Assembly (NCBI GenBank): GCA_029851965.1
Contig: JARKUW010000119.1
Location: 1 to 33,608, forward strand
DNA from: Bacteroidota bacterium
GTDB lineage: Bacteria > Bacteroidota > Bacteroidia > Sphingobacteriales > Sphingobacteriaceae
Direction: 5' to 3'
Length of the DNA stretch: 33,608 nucleotides
In this document: one piece after another, positions 25,327-33,550 of the stretch
Layout of the letters: every line of letters begins with the position of its first letter
Position numbering within the stretch: the first letter of the stretch is position 1
Position numbers and translations under genes: made by a program
Notes under the pieces: model-generated
The model's database searches: none
Told to the model about the DNA's origin: nothing
The model's input: only the letters and a program-made list of their open reading frames with translations

Positions 25327-26310
25327 ATGCTTGCAGAAAGACTTCAAAGTGCACATCTAAATAACCCGAAACCGAAAATACTTGTTATAGGTGACCTGAT
25401 GCTTGACCACTATATTTTTGGTTCGGCAACACGGCTTTCCCCGGAAGCGCCTGTCCCTGTAGTAAACGTTGAGAGAGAAGATAGAATAATCGGCGGAGCC
25501 GCAAATGTAGCTAGTAATCTGATAGACTTAGGTGCTCATGTTTTTCTGGCTGGGCTGACCGGCGACGATATTGCTGCTGAAGAAATTGCAGCCATCTTAA
25601 AGACGAAGGAAATAGACACCAGCCGGATTATCAGGGATGCGGAACGGTCCACCACCGTGAAAACAAGGATTATAGCATCAAATCACCAGATCGTTAGAAT
25701 AGACAGAGAAGACATTGCTGATATTTCAGAAGCACTGGAAGATGAGTTTTTTAAAGCGCTTGTTCCTTGTATGGAAAAGAGCGACCTCGTTATCCTATCC
25801 GACTACAACAAAGGATTGCTCACACCAACCCTGTCGCAGCGCATTATCGAACATTGCACTACATCCGGCAAACGGATATTTGTTGATCCCAAAGGTCTTG
25901 ACTACGCGAAGTACAAAGGTGCTTTCATCATCAAGCCAAACCGGAAGGAACTTGCGGACGCTGCAAAGATGGACAAGATCCAAACGGAAAACGATCTGGT
26001 GCGGGCAGCCCGGATTGTCTTACACCTGACGGAGGCCAGTTATCTGATCGTTACCCTTTCTGAAGCCGGAATTGCGATCATCACCCAGGAGGACTGTAAA
26101 ATCCTTCCCGTAGTGGCTACAAAAGTATATGATGTTACGGGCGCTGGTGATACCGTCATGGCTACATTGGCCTATGGTATGGCGCTGGGCTTTTCTATTG
26201 AAGAGGCATGTACGCTGTCCAATTACGCCGCTTCGATCGTGATCAAGCATATTGGTAGTGCCACGACAAACGTAGCAGATATCGTTAAGGCAATGAACAA
26301 GCAACATTGA
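25327..26310 (+). CDS. rfaE1: D-glycero-beta-D-manno-heptose-7-phosphate kinase (HldE1/RfaE1 type)
   Basis: This PfkB-family sugar kinase phosphorylates heptose 7-phosphate at C1 on the route to ADP-heptose for LPS inner core. The 327-residue protein corresponds to the N-terminal half of E. coli HldE. Signatures are VIGDLMLDHYIFG, RLSPEAPVPVV, GGAANVASNLIDLGA, DYNKGLLT, FVDPKG, KPNRKEL, and DVTGAGDTVMA with catalytic base D275. It is the first gene of a cluster with gmhA, rfaE2 and a heptosyltransferase. A 123-base gap with no clear promoter separates it from gmhA. Confidence 0.94.
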   Translation: MLAERLQSAHLNNPKPKILVIGDLMLDHYIFGSATRLSPEAPVPVVNVEREDRIIGGAANVASNLIDLGAHVFLAGLTGDDIAAEEIAAILKTKEIDTSRIIRDAERSTTVKTRIIASNHQIVRIDREDIADISEALEDEFFKALVPCMEKSDLVILSDYNKGLLTPTLSQRIIEHCTTSGKRIFVDPKGLDYAKYKGAFIIKPNRKELADAAKMDKIQTENDLVRAARIVLHLTEASYLIVTLSEAGIAIITQEDCKILPVVATKVYDVTGAGDTVMATLAYGMALGFSIEEACTLSNYAASIVIKHIGSATTNVADIVKAMNKQH

Positions 26311-26433
26311 GGCAGTAGCACAGTTTGGCCCCTACGTTCCTGAAAAAAAGCCTCGTAGATGATGGGTGAGAAAAAACAGTAATAATCTTTTTAAAATAGA
26401 ATCATTAAATAATTTCCGGAAATTGTACTACTT

Positions 26434-26988
26434 ATGGTATTAGAAGAATTAGTTCAACATAGAAACACCATTGACACGCTGATTAAAGGGCTCGTATCAG
26501 ATATTGAAACAGGCTGTAAAATGGTCACTGACGTACTTACTGCCGGAGGAAAAGTATTGATCGCCGGTAACGGTGGCAGCGCCGCAGATGCACAGCATAT
26601 CGCTGCCGAACTGACGGGCAGGTACGTTAAGGAGCGGGTGGCCCTGCCTGCAATTGCACTGACTGTCGATACCTCTGCTCTAACGGCCATAAGCAACGAC
26701 TACGGCTTTAAAAAGGTTTTTTCAAGGCAGCTTGCCGCACTTGCAAGGCATGATGACCTCTTTATAGCCATTTCGACCAGTGGAAACAGTGAAAATGTTA
26801 TCGATGCTTTGCACACCGCTAAAGAGTTAAATTGCAAAACGCTTGGTTTATCAGGAAGAGACGGCGGACAAATGAACAATTTATGTGATCTGAACATCGT
26901 TGTAGATAGCGACACTACTGCACGAATTCAGGAAATGCATATTCTCATTGGACACATCTTCTGCAAAGCCGTAGACGAGATTTTTTAA
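26434..26988 (+). CDS. gmhA: Sedoheptulose 7-phosphate isomerase GmhA
   Basis: GmhA turns sedoheptulose 7-phosphate into D-glycero-D-manno-heptose 7-phosphate, the first committed step of ADP-heptose synthesis. The 184-residue SIS-domain protein has the phosphosugar loop AGNGGSAADAQHIAAELTGRY, including the catalytic-region Glu, followed by LTVDTSALTAISNDYGF, ISTSGNSENVI and the C-terminal QEMHILIGHIFC with the metal/active-site His region. It sits between the two split HldE parts, and its stop is nine bases before rfaE2. Confidence 0.95.
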   Translation: MVLEELVQHRNTIDTLIKGLVSDIETGCKMVTDVLTAGGKVLIAGNGGSAADAQHIAAELTGRYVKERVALPAIALTVDTSALTAISNDYGFKKVFSRQLAALARHDDLFIAISTSGNSENVIDALHTAKELNCKTLGLSGRDGGQMNNLCDLNIVVDSDTTARIQEMHILIGHIFCKAVDEIF

Positions 26989-26997
26989 GCACATAAA

Positions 26998-27489
26998 ATG
27001 AACGCACATACTACGTTGGCACACAAGATCTTTTCCTTACCTGAACTGGCTACCCAGGTTCAAAAGTGGAAGGCTGAAGGAAGGAAGATTGTCTTTACCA
27101 ATGGTTGTTTTGATCTGCTTCATGCAGGCCATATCGCCTATCTGACCGAAGCAGCAAACCTGGGAGATGTGCTGATTGTCGGACTGAACAGTGATCAGTC
27201 CGTTCAAAGAATCAAAGGCCCGGAACGGCCCGTTAATGACGAAAACACCAGGTCGGCTGTACTCGCAGGGATGTTCTTCATTGATGCTATTGTATTCTTT
27301 AGTGACGATACTCCTTTGGAGCTCATCAAAGCGCTTATGCCGGATGTACTGGTTAAAGGCGGCGACTATGAGATCGACCAGATTGTAGGTGCAAGGGAGG
27401 TACTAGACAATGGAGGGCGTGTTAAAGTGCTTTCTTTTTTACCGGGATACTCATCCACATCCATCATCGAAAAAATAAGGAGAGTTTAA
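26998..27489 (+). CDS. rfaE2: D-glycero-beta-D-manno-heptose 1-phosphate adenylyltransferase (HldE2/RfaE2 type)
   Basis: This cytidylyltransferase-like nucleotidyltransferase adenylylates heptose 1-phosphate to ADP-heptose. The 163-residue protein corresponds to the C-terminal half of E. coli HldE. It has the HxGH motif in TNGCFDLLHAGHIAYL, GLNSDQSVQRIKGPERPV, VKGGDYEIDQIVGA, and the closing YSSTSIIEKI that corresponds to the ISTT-type motif. The heptose kinase and transferase are therefore separate genes here. The next gene starts three bases downstream in the same reading frame. Confidence 0.94.
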   Translation: MNAHTTLAHKIFSLPELATQVQKWKAEGRKIVFTNGCFDLLHAGHIAYLTEAANLGDVLIVGLNSDQSVQRIKGPERPVNDENTRSAVLAGMFFIDAIVFFSDDTPLELIKALMPDVLVKGGDYEIDQIVGAREVLDNGGRVKVLSFLPGYSSTSIIEKIRRV

Positions 27490-27492
27490 GAA

Positions 27493-28473
27493 TTGAAAGC
27501 GCCTAAGAAGATACTGGTCATTCGTTTCAGCTCCATGGGCGATATTATCTATACCACGCCGGTGATCCGTTGCCTAAAAGAACAACTTCCAGGTACTGAA
27601 ATCCACTTTTTAACGAAGGAGCAGTTTAAATACATATACCAGCAAAACCCTTACCTCACGAAGCTTCACTTCCTGAAGCCGACATTGAAAGAGACGATAT
27701 CGGATATCAAAGCCGAAGGGTTCGATCTCATCATCGACCTACACAACAATCTTAGGACGACCCTCATCAAAATAGCCACGCAGATTCCGTCTTCAACGTA
27801 CAGAAAGGACGCAATACGGAAATGGCTCGCGCTCAAATTTAAGTGGCACACGCTTTTCGCTAAAGATCACCTGGTGGATCGCTATATGGAAACCGTAAAA
27901 TTCCTTGGTGTAGTAAATGACGATAAACCGATAGACTATTACATCTCCGGAAACTACAAGTTATCCGATGTGCTGCCTGAAACACATTTAAACGGCTATA
28001 TCGGGTTTGTCATTGGTGCCACACACAATACGAAGAGAATGCCGAATGAGAAAATCATTGACATCTGCAAAGGCATTGCAGGTCCGATAGTGTTGCTCGG
28101 TGGAACAGATGTTAAAAATAATGCTGAGGAGATTGCCAGGGCAGTCGGTAACCGCGTCTACTCTACCTGTGGAGTCACAAATCTGGATCAGTCTGTATTT
28201 GTTGCGTCAAAGGCAAGGAAAATCATAGGTTTCGACACTGGATTGACGCATATTGCGGAAGCCTTCGACCTGCCGATTGCATCTGTCTGGGGCAGTACCA
28301 CACCAGATCTGCTGGGGGTGTTTCCATATAAGGTCAGGGATTCCATTGTGGTAGGCATCGACCTCCCCTGCCGTCCATGTTCCAAGTTCGGACAGGAAAG
28401 ATGTCCGCTCGGGCATTTCAAATGTATGAAAAACATTCCCAACCAGACAATTGTTGACTTTGCTAACGATTAA
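27493..28473 (+). CDS. Glycosyltransferase family 9 (heptosyltransferase-like), TTG start
   Basis: GT9 enzymes transfer heptose from ADP-heptose to the LPS core. The 326-residue protein begins KKILVIRFSSMGDIIYTTPVIR, the conserved GT9 N-terminus. It continues with DLIIDLHNNLRT, GATHNTKRMP and GFDTGLTHIAEAFDLPIASVWGSTTPDLLG, and ends with a cysteine-rich tail (CRPCSKFGQERCPLGHFKC) common in this family. The start must be the TTG at 27493. The frame is closed by the rfaE2 stop six bases upstream, and the first ATG falls inside the conserved motif. Waa subtype (waaC, waaF or waaQ) cannot be assigned. Heptose use is inferred from the cluster. Confidence 0.9.
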   Translation: MKAPKKILVIRFSSMGDIIYTTPVIRCLKEQLPGTEIHFLTKEQFKYIYQQNPYLTKLHFLKPTLKETISDIKAEGFDLIIDLHNNLRTTLIKIATQIPSSTYRKDAIRKWLALKFKWHTLFAKDHLVDRYMETVKFLGVVNDDKPIDYYISGNYKLSDVLPETHLNGYIGFVIGATHNTKRMPNEKIIDICKGIAGPIVLLGGTDVKNNAEEIARAVGNRVYSTCGVTNLDQSVFVASKARKIIGFDTGLTHIAEAFDLPIASVWGSTTPDLLGVFPYKVRDSIVVGIDLPCRPCSKFGQERCPLGHFKCMKNIPNQTIVDFAND

Positions 28474-28478
28474 TCCAT

Positions 28479-28970
28479 ATGGCTAAACAATTAATGCTTG
28501 TGAGACACGGAAAAGCCACGCATGGTTTCTCCGAAAAGTCCGACTTTGACCGAAAACTTACAGAATCTGGTCGTCAGGATGCCATTGAGATGGCTTTAAA
28601 GGTTAAGGATAGCCAATTCTTTCCGGAGCTAATAATCAGCAGCCCGGCAGCGAGGGCACTCGAAACGGCTATCCGGTTTGCCAATGTATGGAAATCGCCG
28701 GTTGAAGCGATCAGTAGGGACATTTCAATCTATGAAGCCGATACAAAAAGCCTACTTGATGTAATCGTGAACATAGATGATAATTATGAAAAGGTTGCAT
28801 TATTTGGCCATAACCCTGGGATTACAGATCTTGCCAGCTATTTAGCCGGTGCAAACAGTCCGGATATGCCGACTGCTGCAGTCGTATGGATCGAATTCGC
28901 CGTAGAAGAATGGAAATATATCAGCCAGGATACTGGAACGATACTGCTATTTGACTACCCACAAAGCTGA
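28479..28970 (+). CDS. sixA: SixA-type phosphohistidine phosphatase
   Basis: The 163-residue protein is a compact histidine-phosphatase-superfamily enzyme. The nucleophile is H10 in LMLVRHGKA, the conserved arginine is in SSPAARALETA, and the second histidine is in LFGHNPGI. E. coli SixA dephosphorylates phosphohistidine on proteins of the nitrogen phosphotransferase system or hybrid kinases. The target here is unknown. It starts five bases after the GT9 gene and probably rides on the same transcript. A hairpin follows directly after its stop. Confidence 0.88.
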   Translation: MAKQLMLVRHGKATHGFSEKSDFDRKLTESGRQDAIEMALKVKDSQFFPELIISSPAARALETAIRFANVWKSPVEAISRDISIYEADTKSLLDVIVNIDDNYEKVALFGHNPGITDLASYLAGANSPDMPTAAVVWIEFAVEEWKYISQDTGTILLFDYPQS

Positions 28971-28995
28971 GGGCAGGTCTACAATACACCTGCCC
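28971..28995. terminator. Bidirectional terminator hairpin between sixA and amn
   Basis: GGGCAGGT and ACCTGCCC form a perfect 8-bp stem with a nine-base loop, starting right after the sixA stop and 27 bases from the convergent amn stop. There is no T-run, so efficiency is uncertain. Confidence 0.55.
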
Positions 28996-29021
28996 CATGA
29001 CAACATCTTCATTATCCGTAG

Positions 29022-29885
29022 TTAAAACTTCAAATGCTTTACCGTCAACCCGTTATTACTTAACTGCTTAAGGGAATCTATTCCGATCTTCAAATGTGTT
29101 TCCACGTATGTGTTGGTCACATTGCTGTCGCTTTCAGCAGTTTTTACTCCTTCCGGAATCATTGGCTGATCAGATACCAGGAGTAAGGCACCTGTAGGTA
29201 TCTTGTTTGCGAAACCCGTGGTGAAAATCGTTGCCGTCTCCATATCTACCGCCATTGCCCGCAAGGTCTTCAAATACTTCTTAAACTGTTTGTCATGTTC
29301 CCATACCCTGCGGTTGGTCGTGTAACAGGTCCCGGTCCAGTAGTCGCGGGAGTGGTCCCTGATCGTTGTAGAAATGGCTTTTTGCAAGGCAAAGGACGGC
29401 AATGCAGGAACCTCTGGTGGCAGGTAGTCGTTTGAGGTACCTTCTCCACGTATTGCTGCGATCGGCAAGATTAAATCTCCAAGCTGGTTTTTCTTTTTCA
29501 ACCCACCGCACTTTCCTAAAAATAGAACAGCTTTCGGCGCGATAGCTGTCAGTAAATCCATCATCGTCGCTGCCAGCGGACTTCCCATTCCAAAGTTAAT
29601 GATCGTTATTCCATTTGCAGTTACGCTTTGCATTGGTTTTTCAAGCCCCATAATCGGTGCATTATCATTCCACTCCGAAAACATTTGTAAGTACTTGCTG
29701 AAATTAGTGAGCAGGATATACTTGCTGAAATCCTCAAGTGGACGGCCCGTATACCGGGGAAGCCAGTTTCTTACAATCTCTTCCTTAGACTTCATTCCCG
29801 ATTTTACGGGAGATTCTACTTCTTTAGGCTTTTTAACTTTCGCTTTCTCTTCACTGTTCTTATTTACCTCTATTTCTTCATTCAT
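29022..29885 (-). CDS. amn: AMP nucleosidase (short Bacteroidota form) with charged N-terminal extension
   Basis: The enzyme cleaves AMP to adenine and ribose 5-phosphate. The C-terminal 257 residues fit the nucleoside-phosphorylase fold: TANGITIINFGMGSPLAATMMDLL, VLFLGKCGGLKKKNQLGDLILPIAAIRGEGTSNDY, and AVDMETATIFTTGF with the ribose-binding Met-Glu. LLLVSDQP then carries the base-binding Asp. The first 30 residues (Glu/Lys-rich) precede MKSKEEIVRNWLPRYTG, where the family usually begins. A start at 29795 is therefore possible, but a strong Shine-Dalgarno site sits correctly before 29885, so I kept the long form. It stands alone on its strand. Confidence 0.9.
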   Translation of the reverse strand: MNEEIEVNKNSEEKAKVKKPKEVESPVKSGMKSKEEIVRNWLPRYTGRPLEDFSKYILLTNFSKYLQMFSEWNDNAPIMGLEKPMQSVTANGITIINFGMGSPLAATMMDLLTAIAPKAVLFLGKCGGLKKKNQLGDLILPIAAIRGEGTSNDYLPPEVPALPSFALQKAISTTIRDHSRDYWTGTCYTTNRRVWEHDKQFKKYLKTLRAMAVDMETATIFTTGFANKIPTGALLLVSDQPMIPEGVKTAESDSNVTNTYVETHLKIGIDSLKQLSNNGLTVKHLKF

Positions 29886-29891
29886 ATATTT

Positions 29892-29897
29892 CTCCTT
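29892..29897 (-). promoter_or_regulatory. Unusually strong Shine-Dalgarno site before amn
   Basis: The minus strand reads AAGGAG six bases ahead of the ATG at 29885. Most genes in this window have no such site, as is usual in Bacteroidota, so it supports the longer amn start. Confidence 0.65.
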
Positions 29898-30002
29898 TTC
29901 AATTTTAGCTTAAGCCATTCAAGATTCCTGATGCTACCCGTTCGGAAGCATTGTTGCAAATCCGTACTAGGTCCATAGTAAATCGGTGGCTAAAGTCAAT
30001 GT

Positions 30003-30034
30003 AAAAAAAAATCCCCGGTCAATTAACCGGGGAT
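30003..30034 (-). terminator. Rho-independent terminator of clpX
   Basis: ATCCCCGGT and ACCGGGGAT form a perfect 9-bp stem with a six-base loop. On the minus strand it is followed by a run of eight to nine T residues, six bases after the clpX stop. This is the clearest intrinsic terminator in the window. Confidence 0.92.
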
Positions 30035-30039
30035 CTAAT

Positions 30040-31281
30040 TTAAGCTGCTTTTAGTTTCTTAAAATCAGCCTTCTCAAATTTCTCCACCGCATAATCAAGC
30101 GATATGTTGAGCTCCTTCACCGTCTGATCGGACGGGATGTCAAACATGGCATCCAGCATAATAGCCTCACAAATCGATCGAAGCCCTCTGGCCCCAAGTT
30201 TATATTCCATCGCTTTGTCCACGATGAAATCTAAAACATCATCTTCGAAAATTAGTTTTACACCTTCGTATTCAAATAACTTGACATACTGACGCAATAG
30301 CGAATTCTTTGGCTCCGTCAGGATATTACGAAGTGCCTGTTTATCCAGCGGGTTCAAGTGGGTTAACACTGGTACACGACCAATCAGCTCAGGAATCAAG
30401 CCAAACGATTTCAAATCCTGAGGGGTTATATACTTGTAAAGATTCTCCAGATCAAGTTCTGAGTCATCTTTCTTCACTTTATAACCCACCGCCTGCGTCC
30501 TCAAACGATTGGCAATCTTGCGTTCAATACCATCAAAAGCACCACCACATATAAACAGTATGTTATTTGTATTCACCGGGATCATTTTTTGATCCGGGTG
30601 TTTACGTCCGCCCTGTGGTGGAACATTGACAACTGTACCTTCAAGTATTTTCAACAACGCCTGTTGGACACCTTCACCAGAGACATCTCTGGTAATAGAT
30701 GGGTTGTCACTTTTACGTGCAACTTTATCTACCTCATCAATGTATACAATCCCCCGTTCTGCGGAAGCAACATCATAGTCAGCAGCCTGCAACAACCTGG
30801 TGAGTATACTTTCCACATCTTCCCCCACATAGCCTGCTTCTGTCAACACCGTAGCATCACAAATACAGAAAGGCACATGTAAGATCTTGGCAATCGTTTT
30901 CGCCAGTAAGGTTTTTCCGGTGCCAGTTTCACCAACAAGCATGATGTTCGATTTCTCAATCTCCACCTCATCATCCTTGTTGATTTTTTGACTCAAACGC
31001 TTGTAGTGGTTATAAACTGCTACAGAAAGCACCTTTTTAGCATCATCCTGACCGATTACGTACTGATCAATGTGTTGTTTTATTTCCAAAGGCTTTAACA
31101 ATTTCAATGAAGCCTCAACGTTCTTAGTTTTCGAATTTCCAAATTCCTGCAATACCAGCTGATTCGCCTGCACAACACATTTGTCGCAAATGTATGCATC
31201 CAGCCCTTCAATAAGCATAAGTGTATCCTGCTTACTTGAGCCACAAAAAGAGCAACGAGATTCTTTAATTTGTTTAGCCAT
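30040..31281 (-). CDS. clpX: ATP-dependent Clp protease ATP-binding subunit ClpX
   Basis: ClpX is a hexameric AAA+ unfoldase that feeds substrates to ClpP. The 413-residue protein has the N-terminal zinc-binding domain (CSFCGSS...CDKCV), Walker [14 protein letters not shown], the pore loop GYVGEDVE, Walker [11 protein letters not shown], the segment [18 protein letters not shown], and sensor-2 GARGLRSI. It starts six bases after the clpP stop, so both form one transcript that ends at the hairpin at 30003-30034. Confidence 0.98.
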   Translation of the reverse strand: MAKQIKESRCSFCGSSKQDTLMLIEGLDAYICDKCVVQANQLVLQEFGNSKTKNVEASLKLLKPLEIKQHIDQYVIGQDDAKKVLSVAVYNHYKRLSQKINKDDEVEIEKSNIMLVGETGTGKTLLAKTIAKILHVPFCICDATVLTEAGYVGEDVESILTRLLQAADYDVASAERGIVYIDEVDKVARKSDNPSITRDVSGEGVQQALLKILEGTVVNVPPQGGRKHPDQKMIPVNTNNILFICGGAFDGIERKIANRLRTQAVGYKVKKDDSELDLENLYKYITPQDLKSFGLIPELIGRVPVLTHLNPLDKQALRNILTEPKNSLLRQYVKLFEYEGVKLIFEDDVLDFIVDKAMEYKLGARGLRSICEAIMLDAMFDIPSDQTVKELNISLDYAVEKFEKADFKKLKAA

Positions 31282-31287
31282 TATATA

Positions 31288-31977
31288 TTATTTACTGTTT
31301 GCGCTTAATACCTCATCAATCATTCCAAAACTTTTCGCCTCATCAGCTTTCATCCAGTAATCACGATCAGAAGCTTTTTCTACCCATTCGTATGTCTGAC
31401 CGGAATGATTGGAGATAATGTCATAAAGTTCCTTTTTCAACTTCAACATCTCCCTCAGGTTAATCTCCATATCAGAAGCCACCCCTTGTGCACCACCCGA
31501 TGGCTGGTGTATCATCACCCTCGAATGCGGCAGCGCTGCACGCTTTCCTTTTGCACCTGCAACCAGCAACACGGCACCCATAGAAGCCGCCATACCGGTA
31601 CAAATCGTAGCCACATCCGGCGAGATGTACTGCATGGTGTCATAGATACCAAGTCCTGCATAAACCGATCCTCCAGGTGAATTGATGTAAATCTGGATAT
31701 CTCTATTGTTATCTGTCGATTGTAAAAACAAGAGCTGTGCCTGAATGATGTTAGCGTTTACGTCATGGATCGCATCTCCCAAAAAGATAATCCGGTCCAT
31801 CATCAAACGGGAAAAAACATCCATTTGCGCAACATTTAACTGACGCTCTTCAATAATGTAAGGTGTCATGCTTTTCGGCGAACTATTGGTTTGCCCAATA
31901 TAGCGATCTACATTTAACCCGTTGATACGATGATGCTTAACAGCATATTTTCTAAATTCGTCTTTATCTATATTCAT
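31288..31977 (-). CDS. clpP: ATP-dependent Clp protease proteolytic subunit ClpP
   Basis: ClpP forms the two-ring, 14-subunit serine protease chamber. Catalytic residues are S132 in GMAASMGA, H157 in RVMIHQPSGG, and D206 in the SDRDYWM segment. The 229-residue length exceeds E. coli ClpP (207). The first 35 or so residues look like a pro-segment before PYIIEERQL. The gene lies between tig and clpX in the common tig-clpP-clpX order, but a hairpin separates it from tig, so it probably has its own promoter in 31978-32060. Confidence 0.98.
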   Translation of the reverse strand: MNIDKDEFRKYAVKHHRINGLNVDRYIGQTNSSPKSMTPYIIEERQLNVAQMDVFSRLMMDRIIFLGDAIHDVNANIIQAQLLFLQSTDNNRDIQIYINSPGGSVYAGLGIYDTMQYISPDVATICTGMAASMGAVLLVAGAKGKRAALPHSRVMIHQPSGGAQGVASDMEINLREMLKLKKELYDIISNHSGQTYEWVEKASDRDYWMKADEAKSFGMIDEVLSANSK

Positions 31978-32067
31978 CTGTATATTATTTCTTTTTTATA
32001 AACCAATAGTAATGATACTAAATTGATAATTTATTGTGATAATGTAAAATTTGAAGGTACCTATATG

Positions 32068-32098
32068 AATAAGGCGGCCTTCAGAAGGCCGCCTTATT
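32068..32098. terminator. Terminator hairpin between tig and clpP
   Basis: AATAAGGCGGCCTT and AAGGCCGCCTTATT form a perfect 14-bp stem with a three-base loop, 33 bases after the tig stop. The T-rich part lies within the stem, and no long T-run follows on the minus strand. Confidence 0.75.
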
Positions 32099-32131
32099 GT
32101 TAAAATCAGTAAAAGTTGTCGTAGAAAACGA

Positions 32132-33478
32132 TTACACCATTTCTATAAACTTGTTATAAGGTACTTCTTCTTGATTCAGTGTTGCTACAGACTTAATGTG
32201 GTTAAACACTTTCAGTGCTTTCACCTCTTCGAAAATCCGGTTTGCGTTATCCTTTTCTTTCAAAAAGGTTGCGGTATATTGTCCCAGCTGATCTTCAGGC
32301 ATTGGGCTTGGGCTGTACATTCTGAACTGTGCATCCAGACGTTCTTTTGCAGTCGCAAATACGTCTTCATATTTAATCTCGATGCTGTTGTCCTTAATGA
32401 TTTTATTCTCTATCAAAGTCCATTTAAGGTTCTTCGCAAAGTCATCATACCCTTCAGCCAACTCCTCGTCTGTTAATTTTTCATTGGTAGCTTTAAGCCA
32501 CTTACGTAAAAACTCATCAGGTAGCTCGATGTTTACACTTTCGATTAATTTGGTATAGATGTCATTCTGCAGTTTGCGGTCCGCATCTTGTTTAAACATA
32601 CCTTCTATCTCTTCCGTGATTTTAGCTGTAAATCCAGCCTCATCTGTCACTACCCCTTCACCAAATATTTTATCAAAGAACTCCTGATTCAAATCAGCTT
32701 CTTCCAAACGGTTTACGTTCTTAATGGTTGCTTTAAAGGCTGACTGAAGATCTTTTGCTTCTTCATCTGTGATGTTCAACAGCTTGGAGATGATCGTTTC
32801 ATTGTTACCAAACGCTTTTTGCAAATCCAACTGTAACTCATCATCCTTCTTAAGGCCGATCAACGATTGTTTAATTGCATCATCAACAACCTGATCTAAA
32901 CGGATAGAACCTGTTTGCTGAATACCGCCTTCAAAAATTGAACCATCCGGAGAAAGTTGGGTTAATTCTGCATATAGCACATCTTCCTCTGCCGAAACTT
33001 CCGGGTTTGTCATTTTGCCATAACTCTTACGAATATTTTTGATGCGGGATGCCAAAGTTTCTTCGTCGGCTTTCACAACATATTCTGTAAACGTATTTTC
33101 AGAACCGATATTTAACTCAATCGCCGGAGCTAAACCCAGTTCATACTCAAATTCAAACTCATCCGTGTTGTCCCACTTGAATTCTTTCGAATCATCCATT
33201 ACCGGCAAAGGCTGGCCAAGTATGTCAACTTTGTTTTCTGTTAAATAAGTATTCAGTGTCTCACTTAGCAGGGTATTTATTTGTTCGACCAAAATGCTTC
33301 TGCCATACATTTTCTTGATATGTGCTGCAGGAACCATTCCTTTACGGAATCCTGGAAGGTTGGCTTTTTTTGCTTGTTCTTTTATTGATTTATCAACCTT
33401 TTCAGTATAGTCCTCAGGTGCAATCTGTATTTTAACAATTGCATTTAAGTCATTTATTTTTTCCTGTGTAATGTTCAT
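32132..33478 (-). CDS. tig: Trigger factor
   Basis: Trigger factor is the ribosome-bound chaperone that meets nascent chains. The 448-residue protein has the ribosome-binding domain (about residues 1-115) with the signature loop PGFRKGMVPAAHIKKMYG (usual form GFRxGKxP, here Met for Lys). A middle segment (about 150-250) lies in the place of the FKBP-type isomerase domain but is poorly conserved. The rest is a long helical C-terminal domain (about 255-430). Bacteroidota trigger factors are known to be diverged, so reduced or absent isomerase activity is plausible but not shown. Confidence 0.93.
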   Translation of the reverse strand: MNITQEKINDLNAIVKIQIAPEDYTEKVDKSIKEQAKKANLPGFRKGMVPAAHIKKMYGRSILVEQINTLLSETLNTYLTENKVDILGQPLPVMDDSKEFKWDNTDEFEFEYELGLAPAIELNIGSENTFTEYVVKADEETLASRIKNIRKSYGKMTNPEVSAEEDVLYAELTQLSPDGSIFEGGIQQTGSIRLDQVVDDAIKQSLIGLKKDDELQLDLQKAFGNNETIISKLLNITDEEAKDLQSAFKATIKNVNRLEEADLNQEFFDKIFGEGVVTDEAGFTAKITEEIEGMFKQDADRKLQNDIYTKLIESVNIELPDEFLRKWLKATNEKLTDEELAEGYDDFAKNLKWTLIENKIIKDNSIEIKYEDVFATAKERLDAQFRMYSPSPMPEDQLGQYTATFLKEKDNANRIFEEVKALKVFNHIKSVATLNQEEVPYNKFIEMV

Positions 33479-33511
33479 TTTTTCTGAATCAATATTTACA
33501 ATTTCTTAAAT

Positions 33512-33548
33512 AAAAAAATTCCCCCGAAATACAACGGAGGAATTTTTT
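33512..33548 (-). terminator. Intrinsic terminator of the tRNA-Leu gene
   Basis: AAAAAATTCC...GG AATTTTTT pairing gives a ten-base stem extended by CC/GG across one mismatch. Reading leftward from the tRNA it ends in a seven-T run (33512-33518). It begins a few bases after the tRNA 3' end. Confidence 0.75.
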
Positions 33549-33550
33549 AG

